A stretch of DNA of 64,000 nt from NCBI GenBank assembly GCA_963971405.1, contig OZ020487.1, positions 36,615,039 to 36,679,038 of the forward strand, given 5' to 3'. The notes beneath the pieces were generated by a model. The model was not told the DNA's origin, made no database searches, and saw only the letters and a program-made list of their open reading frames with translations. Below, piece after piece: positions 33,118 to 44,549 of this stretch. Both the position numbers and the translations under genes were made by a program. Origin of the DNA: Psococerastis gibbosa (taxonomy: Eukaryota; Arthropoda; Insecta; Psocodea; Psocidae). Each line of letters opens with the position of its first letter. Position 1 is the first letter of the stretch.

Positions 33118-34045
33118 CCTGCTTGACCACTAACTCACGAGACTGACAGTAGCCCAGATCTGGCTTAGTCACCACCCACTGTTTCGGTTATACCTCGAGA
33201 GCTTTCCGAGGTTTGAGTAGTTATTCTCTTAGCCATCAGATTGAACATCATCGCCTGGGAACCAGTTTACAGACAAATAAGAGCCATCACTTACAATATA
33301 ATGACGTTCTAGATCCCCCTTTCTTGGGAGCAGTTTTAGTTCTCATGATGGTAATGCCCATGGGTCTTCTTCCTCTTCAATTAGGACGTACTTTATGTTT
33401 GAAGGCTTTGGTGTTCATAAAGTGCACGTACAGTTAGCTGCTCATCCACGCGGCCTATCGAGTCGATTTCAGGCACGGTCTATCTGATTCACCCTGACAG
33501 AAGTGACTTCTAGATTGTGTCGGTCCTCAGTAGGGAATCATCGCCAGCACGATAGGCCCTTCATTGTATTCACAAGAATGTACCTGATGTGAACATTGCT
33601 ACGTGTGACGCACGATACAAGAGGTATTTAAGAGAAATTTACCTACAGTAGGATATTAATTTCTTTTGAAGTCAGCAGGCCTACTGTGTAGTAATAACTT
33701 ATTCCTGTGGTTAAAAATGTACACAGAACAATTTTGAATAGTTCATTCCATTCTAAAATTATATTGTTTAAATTTTTAATTCCAGGTTAGGATTAAAAAT
33801 AATCGCCATAGTAAGCCTGCAGGTACAAATATTGAGAACACAGTGATTTATTGGCCGCGCAGAACATTTCACTACATACTATAGGCAGCCCCCCCCCCCC
33901 GAAATAAAATCCTGGTTACAGGCCTGTATGCAAGTTACGAATATTTGCATACTTGGGAAGTACACCAAGTCTCCAGCACAATTAACATGTATGGTGCCGC
34001 CCCCCCTATACTCATGTATTTGGCAAGCACGCCAATGTTTGTGTA
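33118..34045. other. Intergenic; hAT-like end remnant near 33888
   Basis: At 33886-33930 a C run followed by GAAATAAAATCCTGGTTACAGGCCTG resembles the inner side of the CAWGGCCGTRMCCAGG family end, without a partner. Nothing else is recognised. Confidence 0.35.
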
Positions 34046-34053
34046 CTTGGATA

Positions 34054-34218
34054 CAAGGGCGGATTTTTCCTCCAATTTAGGGGGGAGGGGTCAGCGGGCA
34101 GGTTCAGTGGATTATAACAGTAAAAAACATTATTATTTTTCATTCACACTGTAAACCCATTGTTGTCTAGTGTAAGTTCTTTTTTTTGGGGGGAAGGGCT
34201 CCCTAAAATCCGCCCTTG
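34054..34218. mobile_element. hAT-like element with perfect TIR and duplication
   Basis: The TIR CAAGGGCGGATTTT is perfect over 14 bp, and CTTGGATA flanks both sides without mismatch (34046-34053, 34219-34226). The 165-bp element has G runs near both ends and no coding sequence. The perfect ends suggest a relatively young insertion. Confidence 0.85.
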
Positions 34219-34564
34219 CTTGGATAGAGCAGCAGGTTTCGTCGCTATCTTTGCCAAAAACAGACTAACTGCAGAAATTAATTGAAAGTTTATGAAAAAT
34301 TATGAAAGTAAACTTCCATGGAAGTTCATCTGACTTCTGCCGTGAAAGCCTTTGTAGTTACATTAAAACAGGTGAATTATTATTACTGTACACTATGTTA
34401 CAAATTAAAATCAAAATTACCCGCCATAGGTTGAAATTAAAACTAGTCCATAGAAACCCTATAAAACTGCTGTAACATAATTTCAACCTGAAATATTTGT
34501 TCTCCATTCCCCCAATTGGACATTCGAATATTGTTCTAATATATTTTACGATTATAAATGTAAA

Positions 34565-35490
34565 AATCCCTTTCGGCTATGGCCGATCAGGTGTAGGGAG
34601 ATTCCGCAGACCCTGCTTTTCCTCTACGCTACCCAGAGGCGTAAAGTTTTAGAATGATGGCGGGGGCAAAACTAAGTAGACCTTATGACGTCATCAGGCA
34701 GGATTGAAGAAAAAAATTGATAATATAATAGAAAAATTGTAGAGTTATACACATTTTTTAATAGTTGTAAAGTATAGCTGTAGATTTTACAAAGCTAAAA
34801 AAAGAATGCTTATATTCATATTGCTGCAAAGGGGACTATGAAGTAAGAACCACGTCTTACAATGCGCTCGAAGCTGGGGGGGGGGTAAAGTCAAAAGGAG
34901 CTGGGGGGGCAAGTTGGACCCCCCCCCCTCCCGCCCAACTTTACGCCCCTGACGCTATGTGTAATAGAAAATAAAAAAAACTTCATTATTTTCCCTATCA
35001 CAACATCAACACACAAAACACTCTTGTGTTCCAAACTATGACGACTATGAACTTTTACTTATTAAATTATTTTTACTTTGACTGGACGTCATCTTGAAAT
35101 CGTTAATTTGTCGTAAAAAGTGTAGATTACTATTATCGTAGATAATTATATGATCTTTCAGTCAGATTTTAATTCATTCCTCTGCGACCAATATTGACTG
35201 AGATATGGATTATATCAGTTTTCAATCGGCCGCCATCTTATAACTAAATAGCGGATCTAGCTGGTTAACGAACTCGATCAAGGCATTTGTTTGATCAATT
35301 TTTCTTTCATCCAAATCGGATAATATTTACGGAAGTTAGAGTATTCCCTAAAGTCGATATACATATATATATAACATTTTGAACGGAGGGTGGTTTTAGG
35401 CTCAGGGGGTCATGAAATGAAAAGTTGTGAAGAAATTTTCCGAAAGTCGAACATTGGTCGCCATCTCAATAGGTAGATGAATCTCCCTAA
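34565..35490 (+). repeat. S repeat, longest copy, interrupted by a hAT element
   Basis: Starts AATCCCTTTCGGCTATGGCC (a short hairpin of GGCTATGGCC type), continues GTGTAGGGAGATTCCGCAGA, is split by 34634-34951, then reads through TTTGACTGGACGTCATC, GGCCGCCATCTTATAAC and GGTCGCCATCTCAATAGG to TGAATCTCCCTAAAAT. It ends in an (AAAAT)n tract (35488-35540). AGGGAGATTC is inverted at the two ends. No coding sequence is present. Confidence 0.7.
34634..34951. mobile_element. hAT-like element inside the S repeat
   Basis: Ends CAGAGGCGTAAAGTT and the inverse of CAGGGGCGTAAAGTT. Flanks ACGCTACC and ACGCTATG agree at 6 of 8 positions. Its right half (AAGTATAGCTGTAGATTTTAC, AATGCTTATATTCATATTGC) recurs at 59566-59741. 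G and C runs lie near the right end. Non-coding. Confidence 0.75.
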
Positions 35491-35540
35491 AATAAAATAA
35501 AAATAAAATAAAAATAAAAAAATAAAAATAAAAATAAAAA
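35488..35540. repeat. (AAAAT)n microsatellite
   Basis: Irregular AAAAT/AAATA repeats directly downstream of the S repeat. Confidence 0.8.
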
Positions 35541-35671
35541 TTGAAAAGTGCATAAATTCAGATTCAAATTGTATACTTCAACATGAAAATCCATATGCAG
35601 TAATAATTCTTCGATAAAATAAATGTTGGATCGAATAAATATTAAAGTGAGTAATCAGGGTCATCAAAATG

Positions 35672-35841
35672 TTTATAAATAAATAATGACTTTTGCTCTA
35701 ATACTATGCCAACCTAGCGGAGTTACAGTCAATTAGAAAGGCTCGGAACCGCCAGTTTTACATGCCTGAAAATGAAGGAAGTGTGGGACTCGAACCAATA
35801 ACCTTTCGGTTGAAAGTCAGAGTCCGTACCATTATACACAC
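35672..35841 (-). mobile_element. tRNA-derived SINE copy
   Basis: (ATTT)n-like tail at 35672-35686, body CTAGCGGAGTT...ACATGCC with an internal deletion relative to 9214, B-box-like sequence GGTTCGAGTCC on the minus strand, and a degraded A box (TGTATAATGG). Confidence 0.7.
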
Positions 35842-38643
35842 CTAGACTATTAAATAATTTAAATCATAATCCATCCATTTTATATCCCACAATTTATAAA
35901 TTATTCAGGCAACGTTGAATTAATTTCCTCAAAACAATTTTACACACCATTTCATCGTAATGTGCCAAACTTAATAGGTTTGGCGGCTAGGCCTAAGATC
36001 AGTCATTAAAGAGGTTAGCTCCAGATCAAAGGCTACGCTCAGGCACCTGTCTATGTATGACGTCACGCCAGGTACGCCCCCAGCTAATAGGTATATCTAT
36101 ACCGTCGGCCCAGTCCATGCCTACAGATTGTGCTGATCTCATGGGAATAAGACAGGGAAAGTGTAAAATTGTTATTTCGTCCATGAGAGGTCCTGCCATA
36201 CCTGAAAAATGTATTTAATTTAAACCTCTTCCAACATCGAACCTTATACACAGTTATAGTGGGATTAAGTCAATATTACCCAATTAGTGATTCATACAGT
36301 ATATTTCGTTCATGTACTGTATACTTCATAGGTACTGCACATACTGAATGATGAATTTAAAGACATAACAACGGCTGGAATTGCCCATAGAATGGTAAAT
36401 TCTTCACCAGGCAAACTATGAGTACATAAAGTATTATTTAGTTAACCTGACTTAATATAAGCGCATATCAACCTGATTCGATTAGAACACTGTCTTTCAG
36501 GTACAGATTTCGAAATAATTTGTAAACATGAGATGATCGCATATTTTTAACGAAATTAATTAATATCTCGTTCCACATTCGGGTAAGGCATTAAAAATTA
36601 GGATTAATCTATGAATAGCCGTTCAGATTATTTCTACAAATTCATTTTCTGTTAGATATCGGTTTGTAGTTTCACTTGAAATTAATGCAATCATTAAATG
36701 TGAAATAGAACATTAAAACGATTAATAAAATTAAGACAGAAATATAAAGTGATCATGAATTTTTTTTAATTATTCTATTAAAAGAGAACGAACTTTCTTG
36801 AAGATTTCAATTTGATAAAGTTCTGAAAGTGGTCAGATAAAAAATTCAGAAAAAAATCCAAGGTTTCTCGAGAAGGTGTCTATTTCCCCTGTACTGATTT
36901 GCCTTTATTCTACAAATTGGTTTCATGCACTTTATTTGTTTTTGTTGAAGTAAAAAGAGTTCAGATGAGAAAATATGTAACTTGTAGCTTACCGAAATAA
37001 AATTCATATAAACCTGTATTGCTAGAAGAATTGAAATAAATTAATTTGAGTTTGAACACTGGATTGAATAGACTTTCATTAATAAATTAGATAAAAAAAA
37101 TTTGGACCCCCCCCCCCCCCAATCAAAACCTGGCTCGGCCATGGTGGGAAGTATCCGATTAGTTCTATGTCAACGCCCAATGGTTTTCTGCCACTATTAG
37201 AAATATTCTTTACAATTATTGTGTATAAATTGTTTTTTGTATCTTCAATATACGTTCATTCATTCATTCATTCATTCCTGCATTGTTTTGTTTGTTGGCA
37301 TTCTGACACTTGTCTCAAAAGTCAACAAAGACAGACTGTTTTAAGGTTTTATTAGAACATAATGTACGGTAGGCATTACCGCAGTAGTTTCAAATGTCAA
37401 TATCAAAATTATCATTATACTTAGGCTACCCACAGTCAGTCTTATATATGAGCCAGGTACATACGATGAAGGTGCGGTATTTAAAAAGAAATAACTTATC
37501 AACCGCAGCAAAGCCGATGACCTTCCTTGGCACCATCTTTGCAAATCTTATACTTGGCAGCGAGATTCAACTGATGCGGACCAAAAAAGTCACGCCGGCA
37601 ACGCACGTGCTCGACACGAGCACTCCGGAGAATTATGTTGCCGCAAAAAGTCAGCAGAGGGCATCGCAGTAGACCATCAGTCCGCCCACATCTTATATAC
37701 AACGAGTAGATGTAAGAAGAGATTCAGACCACATGTCGGTATGAATTCTCCGAAAAGATAGATAAGGTACGATGTATGACGGTATACATCTCGCAATCTG
37801 ATGCATACTCCAAAATTGTCCCCTTTGCGACGACATTTGGAACAAGGTGACAGCTTGAAATTCTTTGAGGTTCTTATTGTAAGTTATGAAGTATTTAAGT
37901 CATGTTGATGATACCTCCCTGTGTGTTCCAGGTATTATGTACCTGAATAGTTTTCTTTGTTCGTCTGCTGGTATCGTTTTTATTGCAGTCTATATGACCT
38001 TCTTCGCTGGAGAAGGGTTTACTTCATAAGGTGATAAGGTTAATCTAGATTTGTCTCAAGATGCTCACCATTGATGTGACATATTCGTCCTTGGCGTTCG
38101 TGTGTCATCTGACGAATTAAATACAGGCTTTAAGTGATAGGATGGAGAAAGCTGCTGCTTCTAATACTGTTGGAAGAGTTTTTAGTTTCATAGCTTCTAT
38201 GGACGAGTTTATTTCCCTTTACTACTATTGTAGCTTTAAAAATTGTGTCTTAAACTAGATAAATATAATTATGCCTTATTGTTGTTGCTATTTACTCACG
38301 TAGGTCGATCCAGGGTTTGGTTAAAAGATGTGTTATTGTGTTTAATCTGAATGAGGGAGTTATAGCAGTTCAAAATGAAGGAGTAACATGGGAAATATTG
38401 CCCCCAATATAAAAGGTAATACAGTATAACAGTAAGTTGCTATTATTGGTATTTATAGTTATTCTGCAATGTTGGGGCAGTGACACATTCCTATATGGAT
38501 CTCAAGTGCTCAGCTCAGCTCAGCTCTGGACTTCCATGAGAAGGGGGTTTCAAAATATAATATCAGAGGAAATAACCCTAAACTGAAATGGAATGTCCTA
38601 GCACGACAAAATCGGTGACAGTGTGTTGAAAGAGAGTTAATCC
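35842..38643. other. Intergenic; GC-richer island near 37500-37690
   Basis: The segment 37500-37690 is clearly more GC-rich than its surroundings and is open on both strands (plus 37394-37672, minus 37499-37702). I recognise neither product. A hAT-like end remnant with a C run lies at 37107-37142 and a (CATT)n microsatellite at 37256-37279. Otherwise featureless. Confidence 0.3.
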
Positions 38644-38651
38644 TTCGTGGC

Positions 38652-38791
38652 CAGGCCGTGCCCAGGTTTTTGTTGGGGGGGGGGGAGTCCAAAGTTGTTT
38701 TTACATATTTTAATAATGAAAGTCCATTCTATCCTGTGTAAAGTCCTTTAATTTCGGAGGGGGTCCGAACCCCGGGGACAACTTCCCTTGT
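38652..38791. mobile_element. hAT-like element, CAGGCCGTGCCCAGG end
   Basis: Left end CAGGCCGTGCCCAGG. The right end is badly diverged, but TTCGTGGC (38644-38651) and TTCGTGGT (38792-38799) supply a 7-of-8 duplication. The interior GTCCAAA...TTAATAATGAAAGT resembles 14214-14427. Confidence 0.6.
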
Positions 38792-38812
38792 TTCGTGGTG
38801 CGGGATATCTAA

Positions 38813-39196
38813 GGTGCTCATTCCACCGACCGGCTAGGGCTATTTACAAAAACAGTGACGTGGTAGCAGACATTCAAGACTTAGGCGGGGTTTCCACCGA
38901 CCTCGCATTGCAGAATTGACGGAAATGTTTATTTTCCTCTATGCCATAGTTAAAATTGATCAATGATCACACAGTAAAATCACAAACAAACAAACTAAAA
39001 TTAAAAAATGGCGTCATGGGATATGTTAAGTACAAACATTTTAATAGATTTCTATAAAAAGAAAAATTCTAATTTCCGTCAATGTCATTTGCATTCTGCA
39101 ATGCGAGGTCGGTGGAAACGCCACCTAAGTCTTGAATGTCTGCTACCACATCATCGTTTTTGTAAATAGCCCTAGCCGGTCGGTGCAATGGGCGCC
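38813..39196. mobile_element. Composite MITE, copy A (384 bp)
   Basis: Outer arms run from GGTGCTCATTCCACCGACC through TTTACAAAAACAGTGACGTG to TTCAAGAC. Inner arms begin GGCGGGGTTTCCACCGACC and include CTCGCATTGCAGAA. The order outer arm, inner element, inverted outer arm is the same in all four copies. TAA precedes it and TTT follows, so the 3-bp duplication is eroded here. Non-coding; PIF/Harbinger-like by duplication in other copies. Confidence 0.75.
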
Positions 39197-39245
39197 TTTA
39201 AGAACTGCATAGGATCTGATATAGCTACTGCATACATGGCTTCAT

Positions 39246-39524
39246 TCATTCCTGCATATACCATGCACAAATTTGTCTGCTGCCACGATTTACCCTTTCA
39301 CAAAGCGTTGGCAATCCATTGGAAATAATTTCTGGTAACATTTCAGACACTTTATTAGAACTTAGAGCCACCCTAAGTGCACATTGGCCATCAATTTCAA
39401 GAGTATGTGCATTCAGGTAGACTCTCAGTCTTTGGGACATACTTGACTGACTTGTCGGTAAGAAACTTCCTGAAATGGGCAGACGATCTGTCGGCGCATT
39501 AGTAGACGCCAACCTTAAATTCAA
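39246..39524 (-). CDS. Weak exon candidate, unknown product
   Basis: A 92-codon minus-strand frame with balanced, protein-like composition, including RLRVYLNAHTLEIDGQCALR and, near the end, LPTLCERVNRGSRQICAW. It does not overlap an identified repeat, unlike most open frames here. TTGAATTTAAG before the GTTGGCGTC codons could be an acceptor, but the pyrimidine tract is poor. I recognise no domain, and chance frames of this length are expected in 64 kb. Confidence 0.2.
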   Translation of the reverse strand: MNLRLASTNAPTDRLPISGSFLPTSQSSMSQRLRVYLNAHTLEIDGQCALRVALSSNKVSEMLPEIISNGLPTLCERVNRGSRQICAWYMQE

Positions 39525-40080
39525 TTTAAATTAGGTGAACAATCCTTATCAGAATCTTTGTATTCTAATGCATGAGCAATTAGAAAAACGTGTGACATAT
39601 TTATTAGGCTGTTTAGGTTTATGTAGCCTTTGTATGGAACCTTACCGACCGCTGGCATATATACCACCGTGATTGACAAGTATTCTGCTTTTATAGGTTC
39701 AACGCCGGTACTTACTGACTGATGTTACAAAGAGATTAGGCTACCGGCTACGGCTGAAACATATAATTGCTTATAGAAATGTAAAAGGAATGTTCTTGGG
39801 AGTTAAAAGAAAATGGCCTTGAATTAAGGGTCTTTCGAATAAACTGTCATGCTTGTGAAATGTCAGTTTCCACGTTGCGACACCCAAGAACAGCCATTGT
39901 CGGGTTCTGCCGGTTGACTTACCTTACGGTATCTTAGAATCTCAGATTATCCGCATCTGTTAGTTTAGAATTTGGGTAGCCTACCATGCATTTTTTCCAA
40001 CAAAAAGAAAGGTTGGTAGGCCTATAAATAATTTAATGAATGAACCCGATTGACCTCTACAATACAATACAATTATATAA
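39525..40080. other. Intergenic spacer
   Basis: No feature seen between the exon candidate and composite MITE copy B. Confidence 0.3.
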
Positions 40081-40464
40081 GGCGCCCATTCCATCGACCG
40101 GCTAGGGATATTTACAAAAACAGTGACGTGGTAGCAGACATTTAAGACTTAGGCGGGGTTTCCACCGACCTCTCATTGCAGAATGCAAATGACATTGACG
40201 GAAATTAGAATTTTTCTTTTTATAGAAATCTATTAAAATGTTTGTACTTAACATATCCCATGACGCCATTTTTTAATTTTAGTTTGTTTGTTTGTGATTT
40301 TACTGTATGATCATTGATCAATTTTAACTATAGCATAGAGGAAAATAAACATTTCCGTCAATTCTGCAATGCGAGGTCGGTGGAAACCCCGCCTAAGTCT
40401 TGAATGTCTGCTACCACGTCACCGTTGTTATAAATAGCCCTAGCCGGTCGGTGGAATGGGCGCC
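40081..40464. mobile_element. Composite MITE, copy B (384 bp)
   Basis: Ends GGCGCCCATTCCATCGACC and inverse, preceded by TAA and followed by TTA. The inner element lies in the opposite orientation relative to copies A and C (the TAGAATTTTTC block comes first). Since the arms are symmetric, this means the whole element is inverted. Confidence 0.8.
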
Positions 40465-41632
40465 TTATCAGAGAGTTTGGTTTTCGATGCAGGGTTAGAC
40501 AGAGAGGTTAGAGGTTATGTTTTTTGTTTTTTTTACTTACCGCAGGACTAATCCTCATGTAAGTGAATTCTGTTATAGTGTTATAGTGTTCTATGGAGAT
40601 TTTCTACGACTCACTTAGTAACTTTATACTTGTTTCGAGTTACGACACGTCTCCGATGGCATGGTGTGAAGATCCTACTCGAAGAAAATTACAAACACGC
40701 TACCACCTTTGCCACTGAAGCCGATAATTCTTTAATTGCAGCCTGTAGGTTGAATTAATGCAATTAGAAAGTACCTATACAAGATGGTAGTTTAAGTATA
40801 GGTATACACAAGCTACAGGTACTGTAGTACAACTGTAGTACATAGTGTAAATAACAGTTCTCATAGAACTTGCTGAGCAACATTGTCAAGTTGTTCGGTA
40901 GGCTAACTAAAGGCATAAGTTCCCATAAAGTCCTCGGCGGGCACTAGAAATTTGAAACGCTATCCGGGGCCAGCAAGTTACCCCAATAAAATGCCTTTAC
41001 TGGCAATTTTATTGGTGGTCTTTAATTGGTCTGTCATTAAAATGGAATAAAGCGGACACATTAGTGACCAGACTGCTAAATTCAGAAGGGAAATACATAA
41101 AATTGAGAAATAATTAGGAGGTTGTCGCCAGTGGATGGGTCAAAGATCATTGGGTGCCGTTTTGGGTCGTTCGCTGATAATACCTGGCCCCACTCGGCAC
41201 TCTGTTTATTTATGCTTAGTGCAGGACAAGATATAATATTGTACGTAATATAGAGTTTTCACTGGAGAAGATAAGAGGAGAATATGTTACAGGAAGATAA
41301 ATGTTGAAACGTATCGATAAACGAAAATATTGAAATACCAGCAGTAGGGCTCTTTATATACATGTATTCTTGCTCCGCCATAGTGGTTGCGAATTAAAGG
41401 TCTAGGGCTGGAAATAAATATTATATGAAGTACACATAAGGATTTATCCAATGATACCCTTTATTCACAGGAATAGTATTAAATGAAAAACTTTTAAAAA
41501 TTCAATTTTTCATTATATTTATCGGTGTAAATATAACCTTTTTCCCACAACATTTTCTAGGATTAAGCGGAACAGGCCAGTAACAAGGATTTTACATGGG
41601 AGGGCTCTGATCCGACAGTACTGTATGTGGGG
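40465..41632. other. Intergenic; 80-bp dispersed repeat at ~40636
   Basis: Contains the repeat also seen at 728-808 (ACACGTCTCCGATGGCATGG, CACGCTACCACC), followed here by TTTGCCACTG, which resembles a hAT terminus. No gene is supported. Confidence 0.4.
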
Positions 41633-42258
41633 GTTGCCGGCCGCCTTAGGCGCCCATTCCACCGACCGGCTAGGGCTATTTACAAAAACAGCGACGTGGT
41701 AGCGGACATTCAAGACTTAGTCGGGGTTTCCAACGACCTCGCATTGCAGAATTGACGGAAATGTTTATTTTCCTCTATGCCATAGTTAAAATTGATCAAT
41801 GATCATACAGTAAAATCACAAACACTCTAAGTAAAATTAAAAAATGGCGTCATGGGATATGTTAAGTACAAACATTTTAATAGATTTCTATAAAAAGAAA
41901 AATTCTAATTTCCGTCAATGTCATTTGCATTCCGCAATGCGAGGTCGGTGGAAACGCCACCCAAGTCTTGAATGTCTGCTACCACGTCACCGTTTTTGTA
42001 AGTAGCCCTAGCCAGTCGGTGGAATGTGCGCCTTACCAAATTGACCAGAGCTGGTTCAAAGATGCAGATAACTTGGTAATGTGCCCAGTGCCGGTAGGGA
42101 AACATGGTAAGACTTGTCCTGGTCACCTCCGAACTAATCGTGTGACTTCACTGTGTTTCCCAAGTGGTTCGGAGTCCACTATAATCAGGAGGTCCCCTGT
42201 CCTATGGGCCCACACCGTGGCCTGGGACTGTGTCTAACCATACTACTACTACTACTAT
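41633..42258 (+). mobile_element. U repeat, copy 2, split by a composite MITE
   Basis: The head (GCCGGCCGCC, about 41636-41645) is separated from the body (from 42036, CCAAATTGACCAGAGC) by composite MITE copy C. Comparison with copies 1 and 3 places the insertion at the CCATACC position, converted to TTA duplications. About 10 bp are missing just downstream. The body ends CCATACTACTACTACTAC. A frame (41968-42237) stays open through the body. Confidence 0.7.
41649..42032. mobile_element. Composite MITE, copy C (384 bp), inside a U repeat
   Basis: GGCGCCCATTCCACCGACC to the inverse, with TTA on both sides (41646-41648, 42033-42035). The empty site is known from the other U copies, so this is the clearest evidence for a 3-bp TTA duplication and for mobility of the composite as one unit. 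Confidence 0.85.
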
Positions 42259-42390
42259 ATGCGGGGTGAAATGACCCACTTTTGGAAAGTTCAATTCTAA
42301 CTAGTGTAAAATCAAACCATTTCGGTCAGCCCCCCCCCCCTCTGGTTACGGGCCTGGAAGGCAGTAATAACGTTTCATGTTATGGAGTTT

Positions 42391-42640
42391 ATTTCTCGCA
42401 TTTCCGTATCCGTAAGGATGCGAAACTTCTTCTTCAGGCTCGAGAGCCCTTGATGGGTTTTGGCCTGCTCGACAACACTCCTCCAGTCATCTTGGTTTTG
42501 TGCAACGCTCCACCATCCACGGACTCCCAACTCGCAAAGATCAGTTTCCATTACTCATCCTTCCAGCATTTTCGAGGAGAATGTCCAGCGTTTTCGAAGA
42601 TGGATGTGAAACCACTTACTGTATTTCAAGGGATAAATGG
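42391..42640 (-). mobile_element. LINE reverse transcriptase C-terminus, fragment
   Basis: The reverse complement encodes LCELGVRGWWSVAQNQ followed by DDWRSVVEQAKTHQGL. The LGV..W..AQxxxDWRxxVEQA pattern is typical of the last residues of LINE polyproteins, with AQNQ for the usual AQDR. It ends ...KFRILTDTEMREI before a stop. The upstream part is frameshifted. A plus-strand 168-codon frame (42282-42788) is a shadow. Confidence 0.6.
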
Positions 42641-42898
42641 TTTTAACAGCTTCATGCAACATATCCACTGCCAGTGTTCTCAGGGTCTCTACAAAAAGCC
42701 CCCCCAAAGATCGATGGCGTGGCCTCTTCAAAAACCCCCACAATGGAACATAGTCATCTTTAAAAATGAAAACTTCAAAACCTTTTGAAATTGGAGGAAA
42801 AAACTAGAAGTGGTTTAAATTTTGGGTTGTTTTGTTGTTGTTTTAAATAAATAAAATGGTATCTACGGGCCTCAACATTGATTTATCTCCACAAAAGG

Positions 42899-43418
42899 CA
42901 GAGCCGGATTAACCTTCTCTTGGCCCCCAGGCAACCCCCCCCCCCTCTATAGGCTCTATGTTTATAGTCTTAATAGGTAAGGCGACTAACATTGCAACTA
43001 AGAACTACCTATAATAATACAAAATACAAAGTAGCCTACATCATATTTTTAGTATATTTAGTTTTGGCGCGAAAACTTTCTGTTTTAAAAATTAGAGTTT
43101 TGCAATATTATGAAAAGCACATTTTTCAAGGTATTATGAAAAGCTTTGAAAACTAAATAATAAATTAACTTTTTAACAAAATTTGTGGGCCCTCATGCAG
43201 CTCTGGGGCCCAAGGACGGATACAAAGGGAGTAGGGGGGGGGGGGTAGCTGCCCCCCAAATTTGGTAAATCTATTGTAAATTAATTTATTACGCTCTAAT
43301 TCAATCGATCGTATTTGGACCCACAAATACCCCCCCCCCTCAAAAAAATGCGCTGGATCCGTCCCTGTCTGGGCCCTTAGGCAGTTGGCTAGTGTGCCTA
43401 GTTGGTGATCCAGCACTG
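42899..43418. mobile_element. hAT-like element, outer of a nested pair
   Basis: Ends CAGAGCCGGATTAACC and the inverse of CAGTGCTGGATCACC. Duplication ACAAAAGG (42891-42898) and ACAAAAGA (43419-43426), 7 of 8. Related by its termini to 63509-63753. A second hAT-like element occupies 43211-43367. Non-coding. Confidence 0.8.
43211..43367. mobile_element. hAT-like element, inner of a nested pair
   Basis: Ends CAAGGACGGATACA and the inverse of CAGGGACGGATCCA. TCTGGGGCC on the left and TCTGGGCC on the right give an 8-bp duplication with one extra G. G and C runs lie just inside the ends. The interior AAATTTGGTAAATCTATTG is shared with 29145-29165. Confidence 0.7.
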
Positions 43419-43426
43419 ACAAAAGA

Positions 43427-44404
43427 CAATATGCCACTGAACATATCCACCCATTTGTACCCTCTTTATCACATCTAATTGCAAATATTAAGAGAAGTAT
43501 GTTGAGTACCTATTTTATACCCCCATTAACAACGTGAAAAGTTTGAATGGGTACGATCATACGAAGCGTATATCGCACCTAAGTATACTCTACTAGGCTA
43601 TAGTGTATACTGAATTCAGTATTAGCAGACGAACGGTCATAAACAAGCATAATAAGTCTTTAAAACCATTCAGTAGCCATTGAAAATCAATCTCATTTGA
43701 AATACGTTTATGGGAGCAGCCCAAGAAAGCTTCCCTCGTATGGGTGGAGATTGAACCTTTTACGAGAACTCCATACTTCGCTGCTTATATAAGTACGGCC
43801 AATATCTATACAACAGTCCATCTGAGGCTCATATAATTAGAAAGAGGTATGCGGTCGGTACATCATAAAACGGTAGTCGTAATCCCCGTGACAATGCCTC
43901 CCGCCATAATTCCGTGAATTATGCCAACTTGAGAATCGACAGTTTATAGGCTTCGCTTCTGAATTACACGCCAGCCTTAAAAGGCATGCCCGAGTGATTT
44001 TCTATGGAATGCTGAAGAAGTTATAAAATAAGGCACTGCGACTTTTTACGAGTCGGACTATACCTAGGCTGCTGCAGATCTGAATCGATTGGTCTTCCTT
44101 AAGATAAGTCACGTATTCGGAATGTTGGCTGTCAAAGGGCTCGTCTGCTCTTTGGGTGTCCTCTCCAGTCGTTGAACGTCAGTCAATCGCTCATAATAAC
44201 TGCGTTAGGGTCTGCTTTGTATTGAGCCTTTGTGTTTGTTAGGAGGAATGAAATACGGGAACCGCAAAGCATTCAGTAGCCTTCAGAAGTGAATGAAGTA
44301 GCTGTTGTTCTGCTTAAACGCTGTCGATGAAGGAACCTGCTCCCCGTAGACATAAAACGTTGCACAATTAAAAATACATTTAAACATCTACTAAACTCAT
44401 GGCT
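43427..44404. other. Intergenic, nothing recognised
   Basis: No gene or bounded repeat is seen. Confidence 0.3.
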
Positions 44405-44407
44405 TTA

Positions 44408-44546
44408 GGCGGGGATTCCATCGATCTCGTTTGTGTTTAGCAGCGTGACATTGACGGAAATTTTTGTTTTAAAGACAGTCTTTAATGACTGCTACCACGT
44501 CAATATCACGCTGCCAAACACAAACGAGGTCGGTGGAATCCCCGCC
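44408..44546. mobile_element. Hairpin MITE with TTA duplication
   Basis: 139 bp, GGCGGGGATTCCATCGATC to a near-inverse, TTA on both sides (44405-44407, 44547-44549). The arms include CTCGTTTGTGTTTAGCAGCG. The centre has AAAGACAGTCTTTAATGACT and CTGCTACCACGTC, homologous to the central palindrome of the composite MITEs but without any nested element. Confidence 0.75.
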
Positions 44547-44549
44547 TTA

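Noticed and set aside
42282..42788. 168-codon open frame on the plus strand
   Set aside because: It lies antisense to a recognisable LINE C-terminus (minus strand, W-S-V-A-Q...D-D-W-R), so it is a shadow.
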